Shown here: in pieces, positions 63,727 to 64,000 of the stretch
How positions within the stretch are numbered: the stretch's first letter is position 1
Layout of the letters: the number at the start of each line of letters is the position of its first letter
Source: an uncultured Alphaproteobacteria bacterium
GTDB lineage: Bacteria > Pseudomonadota > Alphaproteobacteria > UBA2966
DNA: 64,000 nucleotides
Reading direction: 5' to 3'
Assembly: GCA_958295725.1 (NCBI GenBank)
Contig: OY282368.1
Location: 1,510,001-1,574,000, forward strand
Translations under genes and position numbers: made by a program
The notes under the pieces: model-generated
Told to the model about the DNA's origin: nothing
Database searches by the model: none
The model's input: only the letters and a program-made list of their open reading frames with translations

Positions 63727-64000
63727 CCGGCCGCCCCGGCGCCGGTCCCGCGATCCTCGGGCGGGGTATGCGGCCGCCCGACCGAGCGGTAGTCGAAGCC
63801 GGCGGCGGCCATCTCCGGCGCGTCGTAGATGTTGCGGAGATCGACCAGCACCGGCGAGGCCAGCAGCCCCCGGACCCGGTCCAGATCGAGGGCCCGGAAC
63901 TCGTTCCATTCGGTCACGATGACCAGCGCGTCCGCGCCCTCCATGGCGCCGTACGCGTCGTCGCACCACGTCACGCCGTCGAGAAGCCCGCGGGCCTCGT
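63723..64000 (-). CDS. UDP-glucose 6-dehydrogenase, C-terminal part only
   Basis: The last ~92 codons of a UDP-glucose/GDP-mannose dehydrogenase are visible; the 5' part lies beyond the right edge. The pattern GADALVIVTEWNEFRALDL, VLVDLRNIYDAPEMAAAGFDY and SVGRP is the family's third domain with the NAD-dependent UDP-binding segment. The enzyme makes UDP-glucuronate for surface polysaccharide. It overlaps the start of the phosphohexomutase gene by four bases. Confidence 0.88.
   Translation of the reverse strand, partial: EARGLLDGVTWCDDAYGAMEGADALVIVTEWNEFRALDLDRVRGLLASPVLVDLRNIYDAPEMAAAGFDYRSVGRPHTPPEDRGTGAGAAG

Overview
The window is high-GC DNA from a Gram-negative bacterium, most probably an alphaproteobacterium. 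The evidence for this is the leftward order pcm-like methyltransferase, tolC-like channel, DUF2497/PopZ-like protein, valS; the clpS-clpA pair; heavy use of GTG starts; and an outer-membrane autotransporter. No species can be named from sequence alone.

Layout. Positions 1-5924 are read leftwards: a partial EamA-type permease, valS, a PopZ-like protein, a TolC-family channel and an isoaspartate methyltransferase. A good promoter lies at 5958-5986. Then come tRNA-Cys, a DUF898 membrane protein that overlaps an M48 membrane protease by ATGA, a TauE-type permease, and an isolated AT-richer gene with STAS-like, GHKL ATPase and DUF4325 domains (9513-10769). Positions 10958-15305 hold a four-gene acyl-CoA/carboxylate catabolism operon (TcuA-like flavoprotein, SDR, enoyl-CoA hydratase, CaiB-type CoA-transferase), followed by tRNA-Asn. 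Positions 15424-21071 (leftwards) hold a hyuA-hyuB-hyuB hydantoinase/oxoprolinase cluster with a tandem hyuB duplication.

Positions 21294-47639 are a single leftward gene of about 8,780 codons. It encodes a giant autotransporter-type surface protein: signal peptide, about sixty Calx-beta-like modules, and a C-terminal beta-barrel. Its DNA contains long ladders of 342/348-bp repeats.

Positions 47834-50365 hold a disturbed region: a short tandem repeat, a duplicated 5' end of a BMP-family transporter gene fused to an IS481-type transposase tail, and a Panacea-type toxin-antitoxin pair. Long direct repeats copied from the host gene flank it. Positions 50208-54883 carry the intact BMP-type nucleoside ABC transporter operon. 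clpS-clpA (leftwards) and a D,D-carboxypeptidase follow. A DUF262-HEPN gene pair, a candidate defence module, is inserted between this carboxypeptidase gene and psuG and is bounded by perfect 126-bp direct repeats. The window ends with psuG, a phosphohexomutase and the 3' end of a UDP-glucose dehydrogenase gene, all leftward.

The most unusual signal is that two small accessory cassettes, one toxin-antitoxin and one DUF262-HEPN, are each flanked by long direct duplications of the neighbouring host gene end. Each therefore sits in the chromosome without breaking an essential reading frame, and neither carries a recognisable complete integrase.
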